Shown here one piece after another: positions 25,735 to 34,894 of a DNA stretch of 64,000 nucleotides (its first letter is position 1; the number at the start of each line of letters is the position of its first letter). The stretch comes from Archangium minus (lineage in GTDB: Bacteria; Myxococcota; Myxococcia; Myxococcales; Myxococcaceae), in contig NZ_CP043494.1 in NCBI RefSeq assembly GCF_044360475.1, forward strand, positions 2,914,001-2,978,000. The letters are read 5' to 3'. Under the pieces are notes generated by a model. It did not search any database. It had not been told where the DNA came from and was given only the letters and a program-made list of their open reading frames with translations. A program made the position numbers and the translations under genes.

Positions 25735-28700
25735 TCAATGCACCGTTCGGGTACGAGGCGTCTCTTCTTCGTCGGCCCGCTCGCGTGGCCCTTCGCCGCC
25801 TGCGAGCAGCGCGAGGAGATCCTTCGTCGTGAGCCGCGCCGCCACGTTCGTTCCCTCGAGCACGCCCGCGATGAGCGCGCGTTTGTCCGAGTGCAGCGAG
25901 AGGATCTGCTCCTCGATGGTTCCCCGGGCGATCAGCCGGTACACCGTCACGGGCCGCGTCTGCCCGATGCGGTGCGCGCGATCCGTCGCCTGATCCTCAA
26001 CCGCGGGGTTCCACCAGGGATCCAGATGGATGACGTAGTCCGCGGCGGTGAGGTTGATGCCAGTTCCGCCTGCCTTCAGGGAGAGCAGGAACACGTTGCC
26101 CTCTCCGCCCTGGAAGGCGGCGATCCGCTGCGCCCGGGCCCCTGCTGGGGTGGAGCCGTCCAGGTAGAGGTACGTGAACCCCGAGCGCTCCAGCTCCTCC
26201 TTGACGAGCTCGAGATGAGACGTGAACTGGCTGAAGACGAGCGCGCGGTGTCCCTCGCTGCGCAGCTCCTCGAGCAGCTCGAGCAGGCGCCGCATCTTCG
26301 AAGAGGAGAGGGTGGACTCCGCGTCGTACAGGCGCGGGTGTGAGGCGAGCAGGCGCAGCCGCGTGAGCGCCGCGAGCACCTGGAAGCGCTGCTGCTCGTC
26401 ACGAAGACCCTTGCCCTGGGAACTGACCTCGGCGACCGCGGCCAGGCGCGCGTCCTCGTAGAGCGCCCATTCCTCCTCGGAGAGCGCGACCGGGACCTGG
26501 ATCTCCGTTCGTGGAGGCAGCTCGCGCGCGACCTCCTGTTTGGTCCGGCGCAGCAGGAACGGACTGATGACGCGGGAGAGTGCCGCCTGGGCGTCGGGAT
26601 CCTTTCCGCGTTCAATGGGCGCGGCGAAGCGTTCGCGGAACTGCTCCCAGCTTCCGAGCAGACCGGGAAAGACGAGCGCGAAGATGCTCCACAGCTCGCC
26701 GAGGTGGTTTTCGAGCGGCGTGCCTGAGAGCGCGATCCGGAAGCCCGCCTGGAGCTGCCGTGCCGCACGTGCGCGTCGCGTGTTCGGGTTCTTGATTGCC
26801 TGGGCCTCGTCGACGACGAGCGTGCTGAAGGGGATGGCCGCCAGTTGGGCGGCATCGCGCACGAGCAGCCCGTAGCTCACGATGAGTACGTCGCGCTCCT
26901 TGAGCTTCGCGAGGCACTTCATCCGGTCCGTCTGCTCCGCGTAGAGGATGGGACGGAGCGTCGGTGCGAAGCGTTGGATCTCCTCGACCCAGTTGAAGGC
27001 GACGGACGTCGGTGCGAGCACCAGCGCGGGACCCAGACGGGCGCGATCCAGCAGGATGGAGAGCGCCTGGATTGTCTTTCCCAGACCCATGTCGTCCGCG
27101 AGGCACGCACCGGCGCCCCATGCGGCGACGCGGCTGAGCCAGGCATGGCCCTCCACCTGGTAGTCACGCAGGGTCGCCGCGAGCGCGGCGGGGGGTTTGG
27201 GCTTGAGGGAGAGCGAGGTCGCGAGGCGCTCGGTCAACAGCTGCCACGCGGGTGGGGTCTCGACGTCCGCCCCCGCGTCGAGCAGCGCGTTCATCGCCGG
27301 GACCGCGCCCGGGGACAGCTCCATCCGGTTCTTGCCGACGAAGGTGTGGTCCGCCACCGCGAGCAGCCGCTTGCGCAAGGTGTCGCTGAGCTCGACCCAG
27401 CGGTTTGTATCCATGCGCACGAAGCGCTTCTGCCTCCGGGCCGCATCGAGCAGCACCGCCAGCTCGAGCCTTCCCGCTTCGATCTTCAGCTCTCCCGAGA
27501 CGCCGAACCAGTCGCGCTTGCGCTCGATCTGCACCTTCAACGCCTCGGCGCCCACAGAGGACGTGATGAAGGGCTTCTCGTCGACCCACTCGACCTCGAG
27601 TCCCGGGGGCGGATGCTGGAGCGCCGCGACGAGCTGCAGGGCGGAGTCGGTATCGCCCATCCGGAAGCAGAACGGTGGACCCTCTTCGGCCCCGGCGAGC
27701 GGAAGCGGGCGCAGCGCTGCGCGGGCGCGCTCCTCCTCGAGCAGCAACTGGCGACGGACGTATCCGCGCTCGCCTCCGCGGGCGAGCAGCACGTCACGGG
27801 GTCCGACTCCAGGGTGGTACAGCGGCGCTCCCGCTCCTGGGCGCACGAGCAGCTCGAGCTCGAGGGACACGTCGGGGAGCAGGCGGAGCCGGACGACGGT
27901 CGTCGTCTCCAGCTGGAGCTCCCGGCCTTTGATTGTCTCCGGCACGACGAGGGGGAGCTTCGCTTCCAGCCGGGAGAGCCGCTCGAGCAGCTTCTCGTGG
28001 CTCTCCGGCGGGAATCGGTCGCCGTGCTTCTCGAGCACGTTCCACAGCTGGCGCGCCTCGTCGTTCACGTCGATCAGCAGACATCGGCATCGGCCATGCT
28101 GCTCCTCGACTGTGAACAGCGGCTCGCCGGGCGCGAACGTGCGGAGGAGGGCGGCGAGGAGCTTTGGATTGAAGCGCTCTCCCGCAATCGACGGCTCAAG
28201 GTGGATGTGATCGTCCGCTGCAAGCGCCGTGAATCCGAGGCGCACACGCTTCACCTCGAGCGGCTCCTCGGGGCGCAGTTCGAGCGACACGCGCGGATGC
28301 CCGACCAGCGCGGCGAACGCCCGTGAGGGATAGGTACCCGTCGCACGCGAGGCCGGCGCCCAGGACGCAAGCTGTTCCGCGATACGGAGATCCGCTTCCG
28401 AGAGCAGCTCCCGGTGCTCTTCGAGGAGGCGGGCCGCCGTCATCCGCGCGCCCGGGCTGAGTGTGCCGCGACGGGTCTGCTTCTTCACGAGCGGCGACAC
28501 CGTGAGCGTTCCGAGCTCATGCTCGATGCACCACCAGACCTCAAGCTGCGCGCGGGGCTTCGTTGCTTCGGCTTCGAAGAGCTCGAGCTCCTTCAGCGCG
28601 CGTGCCCAGCTCGGACGAAGAATCTCCTCCGCCAAAGCCCGGGCCTCTGTGACGCGGGCGGGGTTCTCAAGGAGGTCGAGTGTGGTGTCGAGCAGCGCGA

Positions 28701-29310
28701 GCGCGTGGGTGCAGCCACGAGACCGCGACGAGCAGTTGCACTCGATTCGGGCCTCTCCGGAGCCGGTAAACGTCAGCCGCGCGGTGCCAGCGACCGTGCT
28801 GTAGTCGGGGCCCCCACGCACCAGGCGATCGCGCTCCTTCCACGAGAGGGCGCATGCCGTCGCGTCGAAAGCCCACGTTCCCTCCGAACGCCGCCCTCGT
28901 GAGCGAGGGAACGCAGTTGCCCGCACGGTACGGCGCAGCTCGAGCAGGCGCGCCCAGAGTGGCGCAATCGCGGTGTCGGGGTGCTCCTCGCGACGCTCAC
29001 GCTCCTCCGCGAGTCCTTGCTGGACAGACTCCGCCTCCTGCTGGAGGTAGGCCCGTGCCGCCTCAGCGAGCGCGGTCTCGAGTCCTTTTCCTCGTGCGCC
29101 CGCGTAACGGAGCGCGCCCTCTCTGGAGCCGATGTCGCGCACCGCGAGTCCGTTGAGCGCGTGCCGGAGCGCGTTCCGCTGGGGCTCGTTGAGCGGCAGC
29201 TCCGAGAACAGGACCTCTGCGGAGATCGTGAGCGCGTGCGGGACGGAATGGGCCTCCGCCCAGGCCTCGAGCTCCTTGCGGGTCGAGAAGGAAAGCTCTT
29301 CGGGGGGCAC
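25735..29310 (-). CDS. SNF2/Swi2-family ATPase with SWIM zinc finger
   Basis: A 1191-residue DNA-stimulated ATPase. Near residue 190 there is a SWIM zinc finger (IECNCSS then GCTHALALL, pattern CxC...CxH). The C-terminal third is a full SNF2 motor: LADDMGLGKTIQAL (motif I), LVLAPTSVAFNW (Ia), LVVDEAQAIKN (II, DEAQ), ALSGTPLENHLGELWSIF (III), then RALVFSQFTSHL, LYLDGSTPAGARAQRIAAF, LLSLKAGGTGINLTAADYV and DRAHRIGQTRPVTVYRLIA (motifs IV to VI). The start is GTG. Bacterial relatives are HepA/RapA-like or SWIM-SNF2 proteins linked to transcription or repair. No restriction or defence partner is adjacent. Confidence 0.92.
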   Translation of the reverse strand: MPPEELSFSTRKELEAWAEAHSVPHALTISAEVLFSELPLNEPQRNALRHALNGLAVRDIGSREGALRYAGARGKGLETALAEAARAYLQQEAESVQQGLAEERERREEHPDTAIAPLWARLLELRRTVRATAFPRSRGRRSEGTWAFDATACALSWKERDRLVRGGPDYSTVAGTARLTFTGSGEARIECNCSSRSRGCTHALALLDTTLDLLENPARVTEARALAEEILRPSWARALKELELFEAEATKPRAQLEVWWCIEHELGTLTVSPLVKKQTRRGTLSPGARMTAARLLEEHRELLSEADLRIAEQLASWAPASRATGTYPSRAFAALVGHPRVSLELRPEEPLEVKRVRLGFTALAADDHIHLEPSIAGERFNPKLLAALLRTFAPGEPLFTVEEQHGRCRCLLIDVNDEARQLWNVLEKHGDRFPPESHEKLLERLSRLEAKLPLVVPETIKGRELQLETTTVVRLRLLPDVSLELELLVRPGAGAPLYHPGVGPRDVLLARGGERGYVRRQLLLEEERARAALRPLPLAGAEEGPPFCFRMGDTDSALQLVAALQHPPPGLEVEWVDEKPFITSSVGAEALKVQIERKRDWFGVSGELKIEAGRLELAVLLDAARRQKRFVRMDTNRWVELSDTLRKRLLAVADHTFVGKNRMELSPGAVPAMNALLDAGADVETPPAWQLLTERLATSLSLKPKPPAALAATLRDYQVEGHAWLSRVAAWGAGACLADDMGLGKTIQALSILLDRARLGPALVLAPTSVAFNWVEEIQRFAPTLRPILYAEQTDRMKCLAKLKERDVLIVSYGLLVRDAAQLAAIPFSTLVVDEAQAIKNPNTRRARAARQLQAGFRIALSGTPLENHLGELWSIFALVFPGLLGSWEQFRERFAAPIERGKDPDAQAALSRVISPFLLRRTKQEVARELPPRTEIQVPVALSEEEWALYEDARLAAVAEVSSQGKGLRDEQQRFQVLAALTRLRLLASHPRLYDAESTLSSSKMRRLLELLEELRSEGHRALVFSQFTSHLELVKEELERSGFTYLYLDGSTPAGARAQRIAAFQGGEGNVFLLSLKAGGTGINLTAADYVIHLDPWWNPAVEDQATDRAHRIGQTRPVTVYRLIARGTIEEQILSLHSDKRALIAGVLEGTNVAARLTTKDLLALLAGGEGPRERADEEETPRTRTVH

Positions 29311-29408
29311 GGCCGCGGACTCTAACCACGTCGCGCCTGGGACGCCTAGAAACTCCTACTCGGGGAACGCCCGCCAGGCCGCCAGCCATGCGGCGGCCCG
29401 CCGGGTAG

Positions 29409-29445
29409 CACCTCGGACCTCGCCCGAGGTCCGAAGTCCGAGGTG
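29409..29445 (-). terminator. Nested inverted repeats after the first chitinase
   Basis: CACCTCGGAC (29409-29418) and GTCCGAGGTG (29436-29445) form a ten-base perfect stem. An alternative inner hairpin, GGACCTCG-CC-CGAGGTCC, has an eight-base stem. The sequence lies 18 bases past the stop codon of the downstream chitinase and before the helicase start, where transcription should stop. No T-run is present. Confidence 0.5.
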
Positions 29446-29463
29446 CCTCTTCACTTGGAGTCC

Positions 29464-31278
29464 CTACCGGAAGCTGTCCAGGAAGGGGCGATGGCTGCTG
29501 GAGAACTCGGAGTTGTAGTACTTGTCCCAGTTGATCGACCAGGTCATCAGCCCCTTGAAGTCGGCGTACCCGGCCGGATTGCGGAGGACGTAGCTTCCGC
29601 CGAAGGACTGCCCCTTGATGAGGTAGGTGAGCGCCTTCTGGACGTTGGCGGGAGTCGTGTAGCCACCGCCCGCCGCCTGGGGAGAAGCGGGCAGGCCGAT
29701 CACCACCTGATCAGGCCGGAGCGCCGGGAAGACGTTGCTCGTGTTCCCCCCGATCGGGAAGCCCTGCAGGAGCATCTCCGCCATGGCCACGTGGAAGTCC
29801 GCGGTGCCCTGCGAGTACGAACGGCCATCCAGCGCCGTCAAGGAGCCGGTGTTGTAGTGCTGCACGTGCAGGTACGTCAGCTGGTTGCGCAGCGCGTGGA
29901 TGACCGGGAGGTAGGCGCCCCACGGGCCGCCGTAGGCCGTGTAGCCGCCCTGGACGTACGCGGTCTCGGGCGCCATCGTCAGCAGGAAGCCAGAGCCGTA
30001 ACGCGCGATGATCTGCCGGACGGCGTCGATCAGATTGACGATCTTCGGCGTCTTCGGGTTGCGGAAGTCGGTGTCCCCGCCGTCGAGCGCCAGGGAGCTG
30101 CCTTCCAGATCGATGTCCAGGCCGTCGAACCCATACGTGTCGATCAGCGACGTCATCGTGGTGATGAAGTTCTGCTTGGCCGAAGACGTGGTCAGCTCAA
30201 TCGTCCCGTTCGCGCCACCAATGGAGATGAGCACCTTCTTGCCCTGGCTCTTCAGGTAGGCGATGTCCGCCTTGAAGTCAGCGACGGTGGCGTTGTAGGG
30301 CGTGAACACCATGTTGCCGGTGGTCGAGCCGCCGCTCGGCTCGGCGAAGGCGACCTGGATGACGTTGTAGCTTGGGGAGATGTCACGCAGACGGATGTTC
30401 GTCGAGCCGTTGTCGAAGTTGTGCCAGTAGCCGACGATAACCTTGCTGCCGCCCTGCGGGGCGCTCGTCGTGGTCGCGGAGGCGCTGACGCTGGCGGCGG
30501 AGCGGTTGCCAGCGGCATCGCGGGCCTTCACGGTGAAGGTATAGGTGGTGCTGGGCGAGAGGCCGGAGACGGTGGCACTGGTGCCCGTGGTGGTGGCCGC
30601 CAGGGTCGAGCCGGAGAAGACCTCGTAGCCAGTGACGCCGACGTTGTCGTTGGAGGCACTCCAGGTGAGGGAGACGCTGTTGCTGGTGGTGCCCGTGGCG
30701 CGCAGGCTCGTCGGAGCGGTGGGCGCCTGGGTGTCGGCGATCTGCGGGTCGGTGGTGACGCTGAAGGCGGAGCTGGCGGCGGAGCGATTGCCAGCGGCGT
30801 CGCGGGCCTTCACGGTGAAGGTATAGGTGGTGTTGGGGGAGAGGCCAGAGACGGTGGCGCTGGTGCCCGTGGTGCTGGCCGCCAGGGTCGAGCCGGAGAA
30901 GACCTCGTAGCCGGTGACACCGATGTTGTCGGTGGAAGCGTTCCAGGAGAGGGAGACGCTGGTGGAGGATTTGGAAGTGGAGGTCAGGCCCGAGGGAGCC
31001 GAGGGGGCCTGGGTGTCAGAGCTGCCAGTCTTCTCGAGCCAGAGGGCGGCGACGTAGGGGGGCTCCCAGCCGGGGAGGGACTGATGGGCCTGACGGCACT
31101 CGTAGCCCTTCCCCTCGTAGGTGACGGTGTCGGCGACGGCGTAGTGGGTGTAGGCCGCCCAGGCGCCGCGGTCAGCGGCGGAGGCCAGGGCGGGGATCAG
31201 GCTCAGCACCAGCGCGAAGACGACTGTCAGTGCGAATGCCTGTTCCCCCATACGACGGGTCAGTTGTGGCAGGTTCAT
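29464..31278 (-). CDS. Secreted GH18 chitinase with CBM5/12 and two FnIII domains
   Basis: A 604-residue exported endochitinase. A signal peptide (to about ALASAADRG) is followed by a CBM5/12 chitin-binding module (AWAAYTHYAVADTVTYEG, LWLEK), two fibronectin type III domains (about 90-175 and 184-270), and a GH18 barrel from about 278. The catalytic motif DGLDIDLEG near residue 385 has the intact DxxDxDxE, so hydrolysis with retention through the N-acetyl group is expected. GAGGAAT precedes the ATG. It lies 79 bases after a paralogue on the same strand. The N-terminal 790 bases are nearly identical between the two, while the barrels differ greatly. Confidence 0.94.
   Translation of the reverse strand: MNLPQLTRRMGEQAFALTVVFALVLSLIPALASAADRGAWAAYTHYAVADTVTYEGKGYECRQAHQSLPGWEPPYVAALWLEKTGSSDTQAPSAPSGLTSTSKSSTSVSLSWNASTDNIGVTGYEVFSGSTLAASTTGTSATVSGLSPNTTYTFTVKARDAAGNRSAASSAFSVTTDPQIADTQAPTAPTSLRATGTTSNSVSLTWSASNDNVGVTGYEVFSGSTLAATTTGTSATVSGLSPSTTYTFTVKARDAAGNRSAASVSASATTTSAPQGGSKVIVGYWHNFDNGSTNIRLRDISPSYNVIQVAFAEPSGGSTTGNMVFTPYNATVADFKADIAYLKSQGKKVLISIGGANGTIELTTSSAKQNFITTMTSLIDTYGFDGLDIDLEGSSLALDGGDTDFRNPKTPKIVNLIDAVRQIIARYGSGFLLTMAPETAYVQGGYTAYGGPWGAYLPVIHALRNQLTYLHVQHYNTGSLTALDGRSYSQGTADFHVAMAEMLLQGFPIGGNTSNVFPALRPDQVVIGLPASPQAAGGGYTTPANVQKALTYLIKGQSFGGSYVLRNPAGYADFKGLMTWSINWDKYYNSEFSSSHRPFLDSFR
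30473..31262. repeat. Direct repeat copy 1 (5' half of chitinase gene)
   Basis: This 790-base block is aligned without gaps with 32391-33180 at a constant offset of 1918 bases, with about 20 mismatches by eye. It encodes the signal peptide, chitin-binding module and both FnIII domains. Inside each copy the two FnIII-coding segments also resemble each other. The identity falls sharply at the boundary with the GH18 barrel. Confidence 0.9.
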
Positions 31279-31357
31279 CAGTGATTCCTCACAGAATGGG
31301 ATGAGAGAGCGCCACGGTAGGCGCGGGGTGCAACGCCTACCGTGGAGGTGTTTGGAA

Positions 31358-33205
31358 TTACTTCAGCGAATCCAGATAGGGCCGGTGGCTGTTCGTGAAC
31401 TCGTAGTTCGCGAAGGCATCCCAGTTCACCGACCAGGACATCAGTCCCCGGAGGCCCTTGTTGTTCGCGACATTGCTGCGCACGGTGTAGGAGCCGATCG
31501 GAGTTCCCTTCACCAGGGCATCCACCGCCTTCTGCACTTCCGCGGGAGGCGTATAACCACCGCCAGCGTTGACATTGGCCGGAAGGCCGATGGCCACCTG
31601 ATCCGGACGAAGCGCGGGGAAGAAGCTGTTCGGGTTCTTCCCGACAGGGAAACCGGTGAGCAGCATGTCGGTCATCGCGACGTGGAAGTCCGCGTTGCCC
31701 ATGTTGTGGTACTGGTCGTCGAGCCCCGTGATCGGTCCGGAGTTGTAGTCCTGGACCTGCAGCCAGCTGAGGATGTCCCGGAGCGCGTGGATGACCGGCA
31801 GGTAGGCTCCGGCCCGGGTATCGCAACCCAGGCAGGTGCCGCCGTAGAACGAATACCCGAGCTGCACGAAGAACGTCTCCGGAGCCATCGTGAGCACGAA
31901 CTTCGAGCCGAAGTGGTCGCGAATGGCGCGGATGGCGGAGATCAGGTTCTTGATGAGCGGGGTCGTCGGGTTCTTGAAGTCCGAATCACCGGCATTGAGC
32001 TGCAACGAATGGCCCTCGAAGTCGATGTCCATTCCGTCGAACCCGTACTTCTCGATGATGGAGATCATCGAGTTCACGAACGCGGTCCTGGCCGCCTCGG
32101 TCTCCAACCGGACCTGGCCGTTGGCGCCGCCAATGGAGATGAGCACCTTCTTGCCCTGGCTCTTGAGGTAGGCGACGTCCGCCTTGAAGTCGGCCTCGGT
32201 GGAGTTGTAGGGCGTGAAGCCAATCGTGCCTCCCGTCGCGCCGTTCGTCGGCTCGGCGAAGGAGACGTTGATCACATCCCACTTCGGGGAGACATTGCGC
32301 AGCCGGATGAAGCCGGAGCCGTTGTCGAAGTTGTGCCAGTAACCGATGAGGATCTTGCTGGGGATGTCGCCCGTGGACGTGGCGAGCGTCGTCGCGGAGG
32401 CGCTGACGCTGGAGGCGGAGCGGTTGCCAGCGGCATCGCGGGCCTTCACGGTGAAGGTATAGGTGGTGCTGGGCGACAGGCCGGAGACGGTGGCGCTGGT
32501 GCCCGTGGTGGTGGCCGCCAGGGTCGAGCCGGAGAAGACCTCATAGCCAGTGACGCCGACGTTGTCGTTGGAGGCACTCCAGGTGAGGGAGACGCTGTTG
32601 CTGGTGGTGCCCGTGGCGCGCAGGCTCGTCGGAGCGGTGGGCGCCTGGGTGTCGGCGATCTGCGGGTCGGTGGTGACGCTGAAGGCGGAGCTGGCGGCGG
32701 AGCGATTGCCAGCGGCGTCGCGGGCCTTCACGGTGAACGTATAGGTGGTGTTGGGGGAGAGGCCAGAGACGGTGGCGCTGGTGCCCGTGGTGCTGGCCGC
32801 CAGGGTCGAGCCGGAGAAGACCTCGTAGCCGGTGACACCGATGTTGTCGGTGGAAGCGTTCCAGGAGAGGGAGACGCTGGTGGAGGATTTGGAAGTGGAG
32901 GTCAGGCCCGAGGGAGCCGAGGGGGCCTGGGTGTCAGAGCTGCCAGTCTTCTCGAGCCAGAGGGCGGCGACGTAGGGGGGCTCCCAGCCGGGGAGCGACT
33001 GGTGGGCCTGACGGCACTCGTAGCCCTTGCCCGCGTAGGTGACGGTGTCGGCGACGGCGTAGTGGGTGTAGGCCGCCCAGGCGCCGCGGTCAGCGGCGGA
33101 GGCCAGGGCGGGAAGCAGGCTCAGCACCAGCGCGGCAATGACCGTCAGTGCGAATGCCTGTTCCCCCATGCGTCGGGTCAGCAGTTGCAAACGATGGATG
33201 AGCAT
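31358..33205 (-). CDS. Secreted GH18 chitinase, paralogue with CBM5/12 and two FnIII domains
   Basis: A 615-residue exported chitinase in tandem with the one downstream. The start at 33205 is preferred because AAAGGAGAG lies just upstream and the signal peptide (VIAALVLSLLPALASAADRG) begins there; an extension to 33265 is possible but not needed. The order is CBM5/12, FnIII, FnIII, GH18, with the catalytic DGMDIDFEGHSL near residue 388 intact. Compared with the neighbour, the barrel has a distinct loop (FYGGTCLGCDTRAGAYLP) with two cysteines and a different C terminus. The pair may act on different chitin forms. It was probably produced by duplication followed by sequence homogenisation of the N-terminal half. 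Confidence 0.94.
   Translation of the reverse strand: MLIHRLQLLTRRMGEQAFALTVIAALVLSLLPALASAADRGAWAAYTHYAVADTVTYAGKGYECRQAHQSLPGWEPPYVAALWLEKTGSSDTQAPSAPSGLTSTSKSSTSVSLSWNASTDNIGVTGYEVFSGSTLAASTTGTSATVSGLSPNTTYTFTVKARDAAGNRSAASSAFSVTTDPQIADTQAPTAPTSLRATGTTSNSVSLTWSASNDNVGVTGYEVFSGSTLAATTTGTSATVSGLSPSTTYTFTVKARDAAGNRSASSVSASATTLATSTGDIPSKILIGYWHNFDNGSGFIRLRNVSPKWDVINVSFAEPTNGATGGTIGFTPYNSTEADFKADVAYLKSQGKKVLISIGGANGQVRLETEAARTAFVNSMISIIEKYGFDGMDIDFEGHSLQLNAGDSDFKNPTTPLIKNLISAIRAIRDHFGSKFVLTMAPETFFVQLGYSFYGGTCLGCDTRAGAYLPVIHALRDILSWLQVQDYNSGPITGLDDQYHNMGNADFHVAMTDMLLTGFPVGKNPNSFFPALRPDQVAIGLPANVNAGGGYTPPAEVQKAVDALVKGTPIGSYTVRSNVANNKGLRGLMSWSVNWDAFANYEFTNSHRPYLDSLK
32391..33180. repeat. Direct repeat copy 2 (5' half of chitinase gene)
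   Basis: The partner of the block at 30473-31262, in direct orientation and with no insertions or deletions. Mismatches cluster towards the signal-peptide end and at the junction with the catalytic domain. Recombination between copies would delete one chitinase and leave a functional chimera. Confidence 0.9.
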
Positions 33206-33411
33206 TCTGGCTCTCCTTTGATGAGCGGCGCCCTCGGGCCCGAAGACTGGCGAAGGGGTCGTCACATGGAGAGGCGGACCGTTTTTTTCGGGTCATCAGA
33301 CATTTCCGGCTTGGTGATGAGCAATCCTGGCGGTGCGTGTACTGCGTCACCCAATGTTGAGCTGTGTACGAGTCTTCAGCCTCATTGACCTGGAATGCAT
33401 AGGTTGAGTGG

Positions 33412-34890
33412 GTGCCCGTTCGGTCCAAGACTCGCGCCACGGCGCGTCATTCCGTTTCACGTCGCTCTCGTCGCAAGCCCCAGATCGTGGTTCAGCATGA
33501 CTTGACCGCGCCGGAACCCGGTCCTCCGCTGGTGCCCGAGCTCATTCCCACCCGTGGGGAGCGCAAGCATCAGGGGCGGATTCTGCGCGAGAAGACGCCT
33601 CGAGCGGCGCACGCCCAGTGGGTGCCCCCGGCAGATCGCCCGGACCCCATCGCGCTGCTGGAGGCCTCCAACAGCGGCCGGCTTCCCTCGCTCGTTCCCA
33701 TCCGCCACGCGCGCATGCTGGAGGATCCGTTTTCCTTCCTCCGCGGCTCGGCCATCGTCATGGCGAACGACCTGGCGCACACCCCCTATACGGGCATCAA
33801 GGTGCAGGCCTGTGGGGATGCGCACCTGAGCAACTTCGGCATGTACGCCACTCCCGAGCGCAACCTCGTCTTCGACGTCAACGACTTCGACGAGACGCTC
33901 CCCGCTCCTTGGGAGTGGGACCTCAAGCGGCTGGTGGCGAGTGTCTGGGTGGCAGGTCGTTGCAACGGCACGACGGAGGCCTGGTGCGAGGAGGCGGTGG
34001 CGGCCTGTGTGCGCAGCTACCGCCGCTGGATGATCAGGATGTCGCGCTGGTCCTTCCTCGACGTCTGGTACTCGTGCGTGGACGCCCAGGAGGTGCTGGA
34101 GGCGATCGGCCGTGAGGCGCGGGAGAGTACGGAGAGGACGCTCGCTCAGGCGCGCCGGCGGACCCAGTTGGCCACCCTGCCCAAGCTCACCGAGCTGCGC
34201 CAGGGCCGTCGCTGCATCATCCACGCCCCGCCCCTCGTGGTGCGCTCCCCTCGTGAGCACGCAGAGCTGCTGGCCGAGGTGCTCCAAGTCATGACTGGCG
34301 GCTACCTGTCCTCGCTGCAGGGGGACCGCGGCACGTTGGTGCGGCGCTACCAGACGGTGGACGTGGCGCGTAAGGTCGTGGGCGTGGGGAGCGTGGGGAC
34401 GCGTTGCTACATCGCGCTGTTGCTCGGTGCGCACGAGGAGGACCCGCTGTTCCTCCAGGTGAAGGAGGCGGGGCCGTCCGTGCTGGAGCCCTTCGCAGGC
34501 AAGAGCACCTACCCCCATGCTGGGCAGCGAGTCGTGGAGGGGCAGCGGTTGATGCAGGCCGCCAGCGACATCTTCCTCGGGTGGTGCCAGGTGGGCGGAC
34601 GCGACTTCTACGTGCGCCAGCTGCGCGACATGAAGGGCAGTATCGACGTGGAGCGCCTGTCACCCCGCGGGCTCCGCGAGTACGCCTCACTCTGTGGTCA
34701 GACGCTGGCCCGGGCCCATGCGCGTGGGGGAGACGCGGCCATGCTGCGCGGTTACCTCGGCCGGAGCAGGGCGTTTGACCAGGCCCTGTGCCGCTTCGCG
34801 CGCGCCTATGCGGACCAGACCGAGCAGGACTTCGCCCTCTTCCAGAAGGCGGTGCGGAGTGGTCGGCTGCAGGCCCACGAGGAGTCCTGA
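33412..34890 (+). CDS. DUF2252 protein
   Basis: A 492-residue cytoplasmic protein of the DUF2252 family, whose role is not established; the fold is thought to be kinase-like. Characteristic segments are RMLEDPFSFLRGSAIVMANDL, QACGDAHLSNFGMYATPERNLVFDVNDFDET, DLKRLVASVWVA, and VGVGSVGTRCYIALLLG. The GDAHLSNFG and DVNDFDET motifs look like the catalytic HxN and metal aspartates of aminoglycoside-phosphotransferase-like kinases. The GTG at 33412 is taken as start. The N-terminal 40 residues are Arg- and Pro-rich. It stands alone, divergent from the chitinases and convergent with the TIGR02265 gene. Confidence 0.85.
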   Translation: MPVRSKTRATARHSVSRRSRRKPQIVVQHDLTAPEPGPPLVPELIPTRGERKHQGRILREKTPRAAHAQWVPPADRPDPIALLEASNSGRLPSLVPIRHARMLEDPFSFLRGSAIVMANDLAHTPYTGIKVQACGDAHLSNFGMYATPERNLVFDVNDFDETLPAPWEWDLKRLVASVWVAGRCNGTTEAWCEEAVAACVRSYRRWMIRMSRWSFLDVWYSCVDAQEVLEAIGREARESTERTLAQARRRTQLATLPKLTELRQGRRCIIHAPPLVVRSPREHAELLAEVLQVMTGGYLSSLQGDRGTLVRRYQTVDVARKVVGVGSVGTRCYIALLLGAHEEDPLFLQVKEAGPSVLEPFAGKSTYPHAGQRVVEGQRLMQAASDIFLGWCQVGGRDFYVRQLRDMKGSIDVERLSPRGLREYASLCGQTLARAHARGGDAAMLRGYLGRSRAFDQALCRFARAYADQTEQDFALFQKAVRSGRLQAHEES

Positions 34891-34894
34891 GGGA

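Noticed and set aside
32391..33180. Mobile element as an explanation for the 790-base direct repeats
   Set aside because: The blocks are coding, lie at the same position in both genes and have no terminal inverted repeats or transposase.
29443..33388. Two long plus-strand frames opposite the chitinases, with Gly-rich repeats
   Set aside because: The apparent repeats are complements of the FnIII and linker codons; the minus-strand frames encode complete chitinases with signal peptides and catalytic motifs.
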